Shown here one piece after another: positions 37,121-49,266 of a stretch of DNA of 64,000 bases. Source of the stretch: Rhizoctonia solani (Eukaryota > Basidiomycota > Agaricomycetes > Cantharellales > Ceratobasidiaceae); NCBI RefSeq assembly GCF_016906535.1, contig NC_057370.1, positions 992,001 to 1,056,000 on the forward strand. The letters are read 5' to 3'. The notes beneath the pieces are model-generated. The model did no database searches and had not been told where the DNA came from. It saw only the letters and a list, made by a program, of their open reading frames with translations. Numbering within the stretch: the stretch's first letter is position 1; each line of letters begins with the position of its first letter. A program made the translations under genes and the position numbers.

Positions 37121-37475
37121 ACCGTATGCGCTTATAGCACCAAAAATGTATTATTTAGGGCATTAGACATTAAATTTACAATAAACCATGTACAAAAGGA
37201 AAATCACCTACGTACGTGAGCTTCTGCAGCTTCGCAGAGCCAAAGCAGAGGTAGATCATGCAACACTCCTACCCCGATATTCTGTCCACCAGACAGCATA
37301 TACAGTACTGTAAACTATCCAATACACCTGGCCGATCAAAAGGCTCACGGCGCTTAGTATAGTGGGATCAACTTCAACGTCATAGGCAGCTTCCCAGGTC
37401 CCGACCAATTTCCACCTCACCACTACACCCCTCAACGGATCGATTGGAGGCATATACCCATCCTCAACCTCGACA
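37121..37475. other. intergenic region
   Basis: This 355-bp gap is mostly AT-rich 3' flank. It includes the doubtful 65-codon minus-strand frame at 37256-37453, listed separately. Confidence 0.5.
37256..37453 (-). CDS. possible 65-residue membrane protein
   Basis: An uninterrupted ATG-initiated frame starts 23 bp from, and divergent to, the CGI121 start codon. It reads MPPIDPLRGVVVRWKLVGTW, followed by a hydrophobic segment (TILSAVSLLIGQVYWIVYST), and ends RGRSVA. I do not recognise it. The extreme closeness to CGI121 leaves almost no room for two leaders, so it may be chance coding or one exon of something else. Confidence 0.2.
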   Translation of the reverse strand: MPPIDPLRGVVVRWKLVGTWEAAYDVEVDPTILSAVSLLIGQVYWIVYSTVYAVWWTEYRGRSVA

Positions 37476-38285
37476 ATGCTGTCTTCGACCTACAAGTTCT
37501 TCCCTCCCGAGTTATCTCGTGTTCACATTGCGCTCTTTACAAACGTTCAAAATGCATCCGAATTGAGATCGCGACTTATTAAGGCCTCAACTATGGAAGG
37601 AGAAGAAGGCGAGGAGGAGAGGGAAGCTGTGAATTTTGCTTTTGTGGATGCTGCACCAGTAAGCTTTGGGGTCTTCAATGCGCCAGGGTGTTGTATATCC
37701 TGAATAACATTGTCTGGTAGATAACTAGCCTGCTACACCTCCAGACGGCAATTCAACAGGCAACGCTTGCATCGACAGATGGGACTTTGCGCACCAAAAC
37801 CGTCCACTCAGAGATACTATGGGCTCTAAACAATAGTAACAACGTGAGTGTCTTGATGACATTAAAGCCGAGTCGCACGATGTAAATACCAGGTTGGTAG
37901 ATCAGCGAATCCATCAAAAGATTTGGCATCTCCGATTCGTCCAAATCTGTGTTTGTCGTGCGGGTTACCAGTCCTGAGCTTTCCGTTGAAAATATACTGG
38001 GGTCAATGAAAGCCGCTATCCAGGGTGAAGAAGTTCCGATCGAGGCTCTATCAGAAATTACCGACTGGCCACTCGTGTGCAAGGTATGAACCCTTTTCAT
38101 TTGGTTTGATTAAATGTGTTACCGACAATATCCGGCTACAGTATTACAAAGTTTCGAACGACCCGGCCGTAGTAGAGTTAACAAAAGGAAGCAAAGAAGA
38201 ATCTCAAAAGTTCTCCGAGGAAGCCAAGGCAGCAATCAATGAAATCGTCGTAAGCTCTGTAGCAATGAAGAATGTCATGTCGTGA
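37476..38285 (+). CDS. CGI121: KEOPS/EKC complex subunit Cgi121
   Basis: Cgi121 (human TPRKB) binds Bud32 and tRNA in the KEOPS complex, which makes the t6A modification of ANN-decoding tRNAs. Exons read VHIALFTNVQNASELRSRLI, an acidic loop, VNFAFVDAAP-ITSLLHLQTAIQQAT, TKTVHSEILWALNNSNN and ISESIKRFGISDSSKSVFVV. The C-terminal part includes YYKVSNDPAVVELTKGS and INEIVVSSVAMKNVMS. The HIALF, HSEI and NNI-SESIKRFGI segments are diagnostic. Four introns. About 200 residues, as expected. Confidence 0.9.
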
Positions 38286-38387
38286 GAAGAAAAAGTATAT
38301 GTTCCAATATAATAATCAAAGTGTTAAATAAAAATTGTGAAAATTTCACGTCTTCAATCTAAATTATTGATTTTTCTTTATGAGTAC

Positions 38388-40083
38388 TTATTGATCCAAG
38401 AACGGGTTGCATCTGCATTGGATAGCATGGAGTCCAAAGCTGGCAGCGCTACCTGCAACCAATCCTCCAACCAGGCAGAACTGAGCGACTCGTGCGGCAG
38501 TTTTCGATTCGTATAGCTCGAGGTTCGGGTTCATCAATTTCGACGGTGCGGCCATGAGGACAAGAGTGGATACGTGGCCGTTGGTAACACCAAATGCGAA
38601 CAAAATGAACATGTACGCGATATCTGAATTGATGATAGGCTTGGAAGAGGCGTCCACTACAGACTCGAATGTTGGTTTATGTTGGACGTTGCATAGGAGT
38701 AAAAGTGGGATAAAAATGGTCCTGGAGAGAGAGTAGAGCAATAGTCGTACGTTGCTAGTAGGGGAAATAGGTTTGAATGAAGCGAGAGCGCGGCCTATGA
38801 GATCTGCGACGTTGAAGTTGAGAAAGTGGAGCGCGCTAAAGATGAATGGATTAAAAACAATGGATTCCTCCGATGAGTTAACTGGGAGGATTGAAGTTGT
38901 AATTGCCGGAAACATGGCCTATTATGGGTGCATACACACTAAGCTGAATTTGGCATTTCGTTTATTCAAAGGATGCTCTTACCAATGTCACGACGAATAC
39001 ATAGAACACTGCAATGTTATAGTAAGCATTTTTTCGAATGACAATCCAAATGCTTGCGCTCGACATTTGAATGGGCGTAGAAACCCTTCCAAGTAGATAA
39101 TCGACTTCGGTAGGTATACTTTCAGAGTCACTATTATCCACTTCCGGCTGGGTGGCTCTTTTTGAACATCGTGCGGAATTTTGGGGTGAAGATACGCATA
39201 GGCTACAATTCCAGAGCCTATAAAGGCAGCAGCGACCGAAAAGTAGATGATGGAGCTCGTAGCAGCGTCCAGATCAATCAAATCATTAGGTATCCTCAAG
39301 GAATAGTCAGGTGCATAGCCCCCTGGATATTCGTGTTTCAGCGAAGTATAAGCAGTGGCGAGCTTGAGTAGCGACACTCCCACGGCCACTAAAGCACCCC
39401 CAGTCATATAAGCGGCAATCGCATCGGGACCAAATACTGAGGCCAATGCCACGACGGATGTCTGAAACCAAGATCCAGAAGTTGCCAGCAGAGCACCATT
39501 CGTTAGAACGACGGCAAAGAAGGCTCTGGGCGAGAGAGATAACCGAGGAGTGATGGCAAGGAACGTAAGGAGGAGAGTATTCAGACCTAAAGGCAGAACG
39601 ATTCGGGTCGCTGGGATGGTCTATAGCCAAGCATTCACAAACATCAGCACCTGGCCAATCAGGGACCGAGTCCGAGGAAGCAAACTTACTTCTCGAGCGG
39701 TCCAAGTAGCGCAAGCCAATGAGATAAAAGACATAAATGTCCAGGTGACACTGAACCATGAGGCAAAACTGCCAGCGTATGGGGAGTCGCCAAGCCTTGT
39801 TAAGAAGTAAGGCATTGCGGTGATCATAGCTAGAAGCACAAATACCTGAGCAAAGATCTGGAGCGGAGGGCGCTCGCTACTCACCATTCCAAGGCATGAG
39901 TGAACTGAGCCCGAAAATCGCGAAGCTCAGTTGAACACTTAGCTCCACATATGGGTGCTCTGGAGGCTGTACACGAGCATCTATATCATCTTCCGAGTCA
40001 TTGAGAGCCAATGAAGTTGCTGCTACGATTGGAGAGACCGGATGTGCGCTAATGCTTAAACGAGAGGTGCGCTTCCCAATCAC
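38388..40083 (-). CDS. equilibrative nucleoside transporter (ENT/SLC29, Fun26-like)
   Basis: It encodes an eleven-helix nucleoside transporter, vacuolar in yeast (Fun26). The N-terminal region (SAHPVSPIVAATSLALNDSE) leads to helix 1, LSFAIFGLSSLMPWN, whose PWN is a hallmark of ENTs. Further segments are FAQVFVLLAMITAMPYFLT, FASWFSVTWTFMSFISLACA, LLATSGSWFQTSVVALASVF, SIIYFSVAAAFIGSGIVAYA and FLNFNVADLIGRALASF (ENT helix 8 motif FNxxDxxGR). VTNGHVSTLVLMAAP and the end CRCNPFLDQ complete it. About six introns. The first exon was not located: the frame is open to 40083 and slightly beyond, but there is no in-frame ATG, so the true start lies upstream across an intron. Confidence 0.85.
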
Positions 40084-40427
40084 CGATGGCTCCAGTTGCG
40101 ACCTTGTAAGCCAAGTCCGTCAGTCACGAATTAAATCGTTAAATTGAAATAAGGCACAAACATAGTGTCCAGAGGAAAGTCGATACTACAGTGGGATGAA
40201 GTTGGTTGTCTGGTTGAATTGTCTGACTATAGGTCGTGTGAGGTCATCATGCTCATAAACTCAATGATTATCTCATCAATAGCATGGCGACCGGCGCTTA
40301 GTAGGTGTGACGCGCCACGTCCCTCCGCAGCTATCATCTTAATCCGAAACACAACTGTATTTTTGTATCTCTGTCTCTCAAGCATAGACTTGTGTCTATA
40401 AGCAGTATACCGTAGCTAGTAGCAGCT
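40084..40427. other. divergent spacer, ENT / PMT2
   Basis: This 344-bp spacer between divergent genes probably includes the undetermined first exon of the nucleoside transporter and the PMT2 promoter. Confidence 0.4.
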
Positions 40428-43400
40428 ATGGCCTCTCACCGGCGACCGCGGGCTCCTTCGCCGACACCCGACCATCTGACTGCGTCATATGCACCAACCC
40501 TTCAACCTCGGTTTCCGGTCCGACCAAACGATCACCTTGACGCAGACGAACGAAGGGCCAATGCTCAACCTGGAAAATTAAGAAAACATCACATTGGTGG
40601 GCTGAATTTGGCACCGGCCGAATGGAAAATCCTTGTCATAGTGGTCATCATCGCGTCGTTTGTGAGGTTATACAAGATCTCATACCCGGATAGTGTGGTG
40701 TAAGTAGTCTGGTTGATTTACGTTTCTGAAGTCACGCCTGTCGTTCCTCTGTCACGTTCGAAAAGAAGCGCCTAACACACGAATTAACAATGCCCTTTAC
40801 AGGTTCGACGAGGTGCATTTTGGGAACTTTGCTTCTAAATACATCAAGACTCGGTACTTTGTTGATGTACATCCCCCATTGGCAAAACTGCTTCTTACGT
40901 TGGCTGCATTTGTCGGTGGATTCGATGGTCACTTTGATTTCAAAGAGATTGGGAAGTGAGTGGTCCCAGCAATGTGCCTTTGACCTTGACTTACGTGTCT
41001 GACCTCTAGAGCGTACGATGAGAACACACCCTATGTACTTATGCGTCTACTCCCGGCTATCATGGGTGTTGCGGTTGTTCCCCTTACCTACCTTACCCTC
41101 CGTGGGCTCGATTGTCGAGCAACCACTGCATTGTTGGGCGCGTTCCTTGTTACCTTTGAAAACGGATTGATTACCCAATCCCGACTGATCTTGCTGGACT
41201 CGCCCCTGATCTTTTTCACTGCTCTCACTGCTTTCTTTTGGGTCGGATTCTCCAACGAGGACACGCAGCGACCGTTCACGGAAGAATGGTGGACCTGGCT
41301 CGCGCTTACAGGCCTTTCTTTGGGCGCAGTCGTGAGCTGCAAATGGGTGGGCTTGTTCACCATTGCAACTGTTGGCGTATGCACTTTGCGGCAACTCTGG
41401 CTTCTGCTCGGCGACTTGAAAGTCACGCCTCGTCTTTTCATCAAGCACTTCATGGCCCGGGCGTTGTGCTTGATTTTGTTACCCATCCTGTTTTATATGG
41501 CGATGTTTGAGATCCATTTTGCGATTTTGCAGAACTCTGGTGATGGGGATGGTTTTATGAGTGCCGCATTCATGCACACCCTCGGCGGTCGCGGAATGTC
41601 TGATACCTTTGCTGGTAAGTTAGGTGAACCGATTATTGGGTACAAAGTCACTTACATAACGCATAGACGTTGCGCTTGGTTCCGCCGTCACTCTTCGACA
41701 CGTTAATACCCAGGGCGGGTACCTGCATTCCCATTTGCACACGTATCCCGGAGGCAGCAAACGTATGTTTATTTGTTTTTACTATTTATATCATATGCTG
41801 TATCTCACCCCGATTTCAGAACAGCAGATCACTTTATACCCTCACATCGACGGAAACAACGATTGGCGTATCCTCAATGGCACCTTTGACGGAGCAACTG
41901 ATTTTGATTGGACTACCGAACCAATCTCCCAAATCCGCAATGGCCAGACCATCCGACTGGAGCATATTGCAACCCAAAAACGCCTCCACTCCCACGACGT
42001 CCGTCCTCCCGTATCAGACGTGGACTTCCAGAACGAGGTCAGCGCGTATGGGTATCCCGGATTCCAGGGCGATGCCAACGACAACTGGATCGTTGAAATC
42101 GAGGAAGGTGCCGGACGAGGCCAAACCGTCAAGACACTGAAACCAAGTTTAGGCTGCGTCACCCGATGACGGGGTGCTACCTGTTCTCGCACAAAGTCAA
42201 GCTACCTGATTGGGCGTTTGAGCAGCAAGAAGTGACCTGTAACAAGAACGCTGTTCGTGAAAACTCGGTTTGGTACATCGAAACAAACAATCACGAGAAG
42301 CGTGAGTCCATCTGAATTTATGCTTGATCACGCTGATGTCTTACTCTGACGCGTATAGTTGGTGATGATGCCGAAAAGGTCAATTACAAGCCGCCTGGAT
42401 TCTTGTCCAAGTTCCTTGAGCTCCAGCAAGTCATGTGGACTACGAACGCAGGGCTTACGGATCGCCATGCATTCGACTCGCGTCCTAGCTCATGGCCCAG
42501 ATTGCGACGTGGTATTGTATGACATTCTTGATCGTCAGTACACGAATAGTCTTGCTGACTCTTGTTCAGAACTTCTGGGTGAAGGACCACAAGCAGATCT
42601 ATTTGATCGGTAATCCTTTTGTCTGGTATATGAGTACAATCTCTGTCCTTTTGTACGCTGTTTTCCGGGGTTTCCTGATTCTGCGCGAGAAGCGGGGTTA
42701 CAAGGATTTCCACAACAGTGAGTTACAATTCTGGCGTGGAAATCGAGTCGATCTAAACAAACCGATCTAACAGCTACGCTGGTCAAGTACGACCAGCTCT
42801 GTGCTTTCCTCGCAACTGGCTGGGTGCTTCACTACTTCCCCTTCTTCCTCATGTCTCGCCAGCTCTTCTTGCACCACTACTTCCCAGCACTTTACTTTGC
42901 GATTCTCATGTCCTGCGCCGTGTTTGATGCCGTAACGGCCAACCTCAAGCCTCGCGTCCGACTACAGATTGCCGGTGTCGTGCTCATCTTTGTCCTCTGG
43001 AACTACATGAGTTTTAGCCCGTTGACCTACGGAACTCCATGGACTAGGAGTAAATGCGAAAGCTCAAAATGGCTTAAGAGTTGGGATTTCGCTTGGTAAG
43101 CCCGAATAGTAGCATTATCTTGTCCAGGCTCGGCTGACTTTTTGGGCTACGCATAGTGGCGATTTCTACGAGAGTGTAAGTAAACTTGACGTTGACCAGG
43201 ATCCAAGCTCATATGCCCTACCATTTAGTATGACCAATACTCAACCATTCCGCCCTCAACCCCGTCCCCTTCGGCCGTCCAGCCGGTAGTCGTTGGGGAC
43301 GAGCATGGAGGTAGACCTGCTGTAGTGGTCGACGCTCCTCAAGTCCAGAAACCCAAAGAAGACGCCCAGACGACGGACTCGGTCATCATACCGATAGAGC

Positions 43401-43800
43401 CCGGCCACGATGTATTCGCCGGGGATAAAGTTGACAACAAACCTATCAGCTTGGACCGCGTCGCCGAGCCACTCCCCAAAGAGGCGTTGATTCATACTTC
43501 GGATACCGCAGGCTCTGGTCCGGGCCCTGATAACGACGTGAGAAGGTTCCTTTGCCGAAAAATGAAGGTGCTCAGAGTACCGGAAAGGCCGACCAGCAGG
43601 AAGAGCTTCGGTCCATAGAGGAGGAGGCTAAGAAAAAGGTTCCCGCAGGGGTTCAAGAGAAGATAGCTCAAGCTCAACAGAGCGTGATTGAAAAGGTTGT
43701 CGAAGCCAAGGAGAAGCTAAAGGATCACGCTAAGGCTCAAAATGAGGAAGAGCGTGTTAGACAAGAGCTGTATGGCAACGAAAAAAAGGAGGCAGAATAG
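40428..43800 (+). CDS. PMT2: PMT2-class protein O-mannosyltransferase
   Basis: This ER enzyme transfers mannose from dolichyl phosphate to Ser/Thr of secretory proteins. After a basic N-terminus (MASHRRPRAPSPTPDHL) come helix 1 and the luminal catalytic motif YPDSVVFDEVHFGNFASKYI (conserved Asp-Glu). SRLILLDSPLIFFTALTAFF and LGAVVSCKWVGLFTIATVG follow. The MIR domain is HSHLHTYPGGSKQQQITLYP, then RLRHPMTGCYLFSHKVKLP. The C-terminal helices contain SRQLFLHHYFPALYFAIL. After the usual end (SWDFACGDFYES) there is an unusual tail of about 190 residues, Pro/Val-rich and then Lys/Glu/Ala-rich, ending YGNEKKEAE. The frame slips at AAA 42140-42142 and near GTG 43538-43540. One added base at each keeps it open. 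Confidence 0.92.
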
Positions 43801-43954
43801 TAGACGGGTAGACTTTCTTCTGTTTGCTTGGACAATTTGGGTAGATTGGTATGCATTTTTCTGTATCTGTCGCTCTCATAAACTGGTTGCTTTAAATTTG
43901 AGTCAAATTCATTATTCCGTATTCAATGTGCAGCATACAACAATCCCCGACACT

Positions 43955-45378
43955 TCACTGAGCCAAGGATACTGGGGGTGGGAGAACAGGCTCGCCCTCG
44001 GCTGTAACATAGCAAGAAGAAAGACCGCCATCAACCTTGAAGTCGGTACCCTATCAAATACATTCAGCAATGTATGTGCATGATCAAATTCTGTACGTAC
44101 CGTGATGTAGCTGCTCTCGTCGGATGCAACTAGAGAGATAGTGTTAGGGAGAACAGATTAAATAAGAAACTTGGAAACTGACGGAATAAAGCAGCTTGGG
44201 CTTGTTCGATTGCTTCACCAAACCGGCCCATAGGAAGATGAACCATCCTACGGTTGCGCTTCTCCTCGGTGTTGAGGAAATCCATAAGAAGTGCTATGAA
44301 TGGACCCATCAGCTGATGCGCCGTGTCATTTGAATCAACTCACGAGTTTTAAGCGGGCCACTAGGAAGCATGAAGATAACAGACGATGAGAGATGTGGAT
44401 GCATAGTAGCAATGGGGACCTACGGGCAGAGTGAATTGAGACGGATACCCTCACGTGCGTGTACCATTGCAAGCTCGCGGGTCATAGCAAGTACGGCACC
44501 CTGCCATTATCGTCAGCGGGTGCGAAAGGACGCGAAAGGATTTTAATATACTTTAGACGCGGTATCTGCAAGGACGAAATTAGTTTCAAATTAATTTTAC
44601 CTAGAATGTACGTACAAGCGAGCTGAGGAGTCGCAGCACCCATCAAGCTGACGAACGAAGCTGTATTGATGATACTTCCCCCAGTATGAAGTTTCTTGCT
44701 CTCGTCGGTCTAATTCGGTGTTACCAATCTCCACGGTGAGAAAGTCGAAAGACTTACTGGGTTCTTTCGCATCGCAAGAATAGCATACTTGCACCCCCAC
44801 CATACACCTTTGAGGTTGATGTTCATTGTAAGATCCCTTTATCACTCGTTAGAGCACATAGAGACGCGTCAATGAATAAAGCCAACCAGATCTTCTCCTC
44901 AGTGTTGAGTGCATTATCGTCCTGCGGGTGCATAATACCCGCATTATTGAACTGGATGCCAGAGTTAGAGTTAGCATACTAACTTTGAATGGTGCTCACC
45001 ATAACATCGAGACGTCCAAACTCTTCCACAGTCTTGTCGACTAGAGCCTTGAGATCTGCTTCCTTGCTCACGTCAACTTTAACGGTTAAAGCCTTGGGGG
45101 CATTGGGGTATTTCTCTTTCAAAAGACCTTGGGTCTTGTTGGCTGCGTCGATATTGATATCAGCGAGAACAACGTGAGCGCCCTCTGAGGCGAAAAGGAG
45201 GGACGACTCGAGTCCAATCCCACTAAATTTATAAACAGTAAGCATCGTCTACTAATTCTCTCATACATAAGTACGTACGAGCCAGCGCCTGTAACAATCG
45301 CGACCTATGTGACGCGTCAGAATATAGCTTGAAAGCTATGTTACATTCGCATACCTTGTGCTCCAATCTGCCAGGCAT
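43955..45378 (-). CDS. short-chain dehydrogenase/reductase
   Basis: It encodes a classical SDR oxidoreductase of about 290 residues. The start MPGRLEHK is spliced to VAIVTGAGS and GIGLESSLLFASEGAHVVLA. Together these give the cofactor motif TGxxxGIG, with an Asp after the second strand suggesting NAD(H). Further motifs are RLDVMFNNAGIMHPQDDNAL, GGSIINTASFVSLMGAATPQ (catalytic Ser region) and YTASKGAVLAMTRELAMVHA (Tyr-x3-Lys). The C-terminus is DFKVDGGLSSCYVTAEGEP...PVSLAQ. About eight introns, one splitting the YTASK segment. It converges with PMT2 (154 bp apart). The substrate cannot be predicted. Confidence 0.88.
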
Positions 45379-45667
45379 GCTGTCTATCGTGGTGGTAGGG
45401 TGGTGGTCAAGGGGATCTGAGTCATGCGGAGCGACATTTGACTTGCGATAAGTACTAGTTCAGGGGGGCGTCCTCGTGTGGGGTAAATGGTACTGATTAG
45501 ATCACGGGCATCGGAGATTGCGATAAAGTTAGAATGGATGAAATTGGTATGATATAAATACAGGCAAACTAGACCAGACACTATACAAGCTGTACGTACA
45601 ATTAAGTTATACTGTAATGCTAGATGTATCCTTACAAGATGTTTTTGGGAAATAGTCCGTCGAGAAT

Positions 45668-46647
45668 TCAGAGCGCATACAAGGCCTCTAAACAAGCCAA
45701 TCGTTCCTTCAAAGTAGTTTTGACATTGCTCGCCCACTTATCAAACTTGGGTCGCTGGTCACGATACTTCCAAAAATCTGCCAAACAATCTTGACATGTG
45801 GTAGCAGTGCCCTCAAGACGCTCGAGTACTGTCACACGAAACAAGTCATCGCATTGCTCGATAGGCGTAGCAAGTAGCGTTTGATAAACGAGGTTGGACC
45901 AAGATAATAACCAGGAGGGAGGGTGGTGGGTGTATAAGCCTGCTCGAGCTTCATTTCCTTCACACATATCCAACCACCCACGACATGGCTCGCACGACAG
46001 ATCATAGAAGAAATGTTCCTGTGTCGGTAGCATCGGTCGCTTGTAAAACCCAACAACACGTCCGCGAGAATTTTGGCCCGGGTACCTTGAATGCCTATCA
46101 AACGAATGAGGCTAGCTGATGGGTGAGATTGGACCACTCGAGAGAGCCTAGAGGGTTCGCAGAGATCAGCCTTGGCAGTGGTGATTAATGGAGCGGCCAT
46201 GACTTTGGTTTTAGGTAGGTCGAATGTAAGAGCAAGTTGATAGGCACGAAGTGGATCCGAGTGAACAAGGGATTGGGGTGTGGTGTTTATAGACAGCTGG
46301 GTATCAAGAGTTTGGATCATACTTTGAAGGTCATACTTTTGGGAAATACGCAGACAATTATCGAGTGTCTCAAAACTTGTCACCAAAGGAGCTTGCCTGT
46401 TTGGATAGATAAATTCGAGCATGATTGATATGGTCGTCGCGTCCTCGGTTAAGTCTATCGCTTCTTCGCGGCGTGTACCAACTAGGAACATGTCTCGAAA
46501 AACAGATGATGCCAGTCCCAAGAGTACGGTGTGTGCTTGGAATTCGATGCCATCCTTTGATCGTAAGCAAATGTCTCCACCTGTGGGTGGATTGAAGAGA
46601 GGCACGCTAAGGTCAGATGAGTTTTTGGAGTTTGCGTTCTCCATCAT
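45668..46647 (-). CDS. BTB/POZ-domain protein, copy 1
   Basis: The N-terminal BTB/POZ fold reads GGDICLRSKDGIEFQAHTVL, LGLASSVFRDMFLVGTRREE and ATTISIMLEFIYPNRQ, typical of the large, poorly characterised BTB families of agaricomycetes. The second half (LRAYQLALTFDLPKTKVMAA; a Cys-rich DLSCEPCRGW motif; SWLLSWSNLVYQTLL; the ending LERLACLEALYAL-like) is shared with copies 2 and 3. The frame shifts at the A-run 46045-46048 (T-run on the coding strand). One extra base leads smoothly into the second half, so the gene may be intact. No introns are evident. BTB proteins usually mediate dimerisation or Cullin-3 adaptor roles; nothing more specific can be said. Confidence 0.75.
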
Positions 46648-47391
46648 TTGGAGTGCCGTAGTTTAGAGTGAGAAACAGCCACGTCACGTCACGTCACGTG
46701 TGTGATACTTACACATAGCCACGAGGCGTCCGTATTTGGCCCCCAAGTTTAGGCCTCCCAATGTGCTAAAAGACACCTTAAGCACCACCACCACTATTTC
46801 AAAAAGTGGTGGACGATTTCTCCCCTTAAATCGACCTAAAATTGTCTCAAAATTTTGTATATTTTGCTGTCCGATGCTAATATCCCCGCCTGCACCGTCA
46901 GAAAGTTTGCTACTTGCTGGCATTCAGCCGAACTGGCTCACCACTTTTTGAAATTGTGGTGGTGCTTGAGGTGTCTAAAGTAAACTTAAACATGGGTATC
47001 TTAAATTCAATTAATGCGAGTGATTACGTCAGGCTATCGAACCGTGCCTTGTTTTCGCTATGCTGCACGACATAGCTTGGATGAGTTGCTCGCAAAATAT
47101 CTCTCTTCACAAAGTGCTGACTCGCACCCTTGATCAACATATTTCAGTAGGTCACTGGTGATATATTAATTTTTCTTGGCAATAAATACAATATGGAGCC
47201 GTTTAAAACTCCTACATGGCTACTCTGTATTGTATGCGGTATGGTCAGTCAGAGAGGCCCTCCTCACACAAGTTGTCCGAGCGAAAATGCAAAAAATAAG
47301 TCTAATTTCATAACATTGATGTGCTTAATTACGCTATCCTACATTTTCAGAATACTACAATACACAGCGATCCTCAGTTAAGGGGTGTTCC
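46648..47391. other. spacer with CACGT repeat and foldback repeat
   Basis: This 744-bp spacer between BTB copies 1 and 2 contains a short tandem of cacgt units at about 46679-46699 and the 206-bp foldback repeat listed separately. No gene is seen. Confidence 0.5.
46771..46976. repeat. foldback/MITE-like inverted repeat
   Basis: The arms at 46771-46811 and 46939-46976 are imperfect reverse complements of about 40 bp, differing mainly by one cca unit. They enclose about 127 bp with no coding pattern. A small non-autonomous DNA element is possible. Target duplications were not identified. Confidence 0.5.
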
Positions 47392-48343
47392 TTATATAGA
47401 ATACAAGGGGCTTAGTTTTTCTAGTCGCGTTTCCAACGACTTCCCTATGCCAGTAACCCAGCTTTCAAATCGTGATTCGTGCGTATCGTTTGCTCGAATA
47501 CATGATAAACAAGCTACACACGCACGAGGATCGTCGACAAGTTTTGAAAGAATGCTTGATTGGAATAAAAATTTCGACTTTTCGATTGACGAGGTAAGCA
47601 ACGTTTTGTATGCGAGGCGAGCCCAGGAGAGAGACCATGTGGTAGGGAGTTGTTTGCATTCTTCCGTCGCATCTCTATATCGAGCTGTATGCCAACACTT
47701 CATACAACTGAGTGCATAAAAGAAGGAATCGTCTAATGGTCGCATAGGAGGACTTTGAAAATCGAACAAAATGTCGGAGAGAACTTTAGACCTCATTGCC
47801 TGTAAGTTCATCATGCGAACCAGCTTCATTGGAGGATAGGTTTGAGAGCTCCGATAGTTTGCTCAGGTCGCAGAAGTTTGTTTGATCAATCGCAACAAGC
47901 GGTGCGACCGCGGCTTTGGTTTTGGCAAGATTAAACTGTACTGCGAGTTGATATGTTCGTATAGGTTCGGATGAGAGTAGTCTATGAGGGGAGCCATCCA
48001 GCAGGATGATTTCTTCTATGATTTCGAGAGCACCTTCAATGTCGTATTTTTGAACCACCAATAGACAACTGGGGAGCTCATCAAGGCTGATCGAAACGGG
48101 GAATTTGTTTGGATAGACGAATCGAAGTAGATAGGAGACATCGTTCGCATTTTCAGTAAGCTCGACGGTGTCCTTGGTAGTTCCAGTAGCTATCATGCCA
48201 TCAAATACGGACGATGAAAATTTGAGGATAGTAGAATGTACAAGAAATTCAACGCCATCGCTGGACCTCAAAGTAAGATCCCCACCCCTTGGTGGTGTGA
48301 AAAGTGACTGGGTACCGTTTTTCCCTCCACTGGGAGATGTCAT
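47392..48343 (-). CDS. BTB/POZ-domain protein, copy 2
   Basis: The start is MTSPSGGKNGTQSLFTPPRG. The BTB fold is GGDLTLRSSDGVEFLVHSTI, LKFSSSVFDGMIATGTTKDT, then VSYLLRFVYPNKFPVSISLD. The second half contains RTYQLAVQFNLAKTKAAVAP, MNLQAMRSKVLSDILFDF, FFYALSCMKCWHTARY and ESWVTGIGKSLETRLEKLSP, ending LYSI. Between the halves the frame changes at about 47844-47850, a GA/CT dinucleotide repeat. Two extra bases restore the spacing seen in copy 3. The gene is therefore either intact with a sequence error or recently broken. Function unknown beyond the BTB fold. Confidence 0.7.
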
Positions 48344-49266
48344 AAGAGATCAAGTTAATAACGCCGTTAGAAATGATTCAATATAATTTCAAGTACAGCG
48401 CAATGTTCTGCCGTTTGGTAGGTTAACGAGAGAATGAGTGCTGACAGAAGTCAAACACTCTGGCGCTTTGAGCATAGTTTATAGCTAAGGACCCTGACTT
48501 TAGTCATATCTGAGATTATGTTGTTTTGGCTCCACCACCCACCATCTGATAGTCACCCAGCCCACACCCATATTTGTGCCGTTGCACCCACACAATACTC
48601 TAAACCTTGACTATGCCCAGGGGTATTGAGTGATATCAGCTAACCAGTTAATTTGGTAGAATCAGTTGCATTATACCTCTGAATTACTAGATAGCCTGAT
48701 ATCACACCAGGGCTAATTGTGAGATGTAACCTATGGGGTGATAAATTAAAAATAAATGAAATAACTCACTTGGTCTCGATAAGCTCTATGATAATTTCGT
48801 AATTTGAGAGACTATCTTTTTGCCAAACACAGGGGTATAAACCTAAGAATGGTTAGATACACTAGAAGATTAACACTGTCCTTGGATCTTAAAAGCCCTT
48901 AGAGGCCAGATATGTCTGGTTGCAACTTGAGTGCACATTTGGGCGTGATATGTGCGCACTGACTTGATCTTGTGGCAAAAAGATTAGCCACCCAATCATA
49001 CTCACCAAATACAACTTTTTTTCAAGCCCCATGTAGTGCATGTGTCTCAGGTTCAGTTAAACAAGTTTTTACCCTATAATTAGTACTCCCCTTATGAGTG
49101 GGCCTTCATCATGTGAATTCAAATTAGGTCAAGTACCAAGCCAGAGCAATTCAATGTGTAAGAAATTGAACTTGCATATATACAGTCAACCATAAAGCTG
49201 TGATTCTGATAATGCTCACATACCAGCCAACCAATAATCCACCATATCTGTTTAAATGCAAGAACT
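48344..49266. other. AT-rich gene-poor region
   Basis: This 923-bp spacer between BTB copies 2 and 3 is AT-rich, with no recognisable gene, RNA or repeat. Confidence 0.5.
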
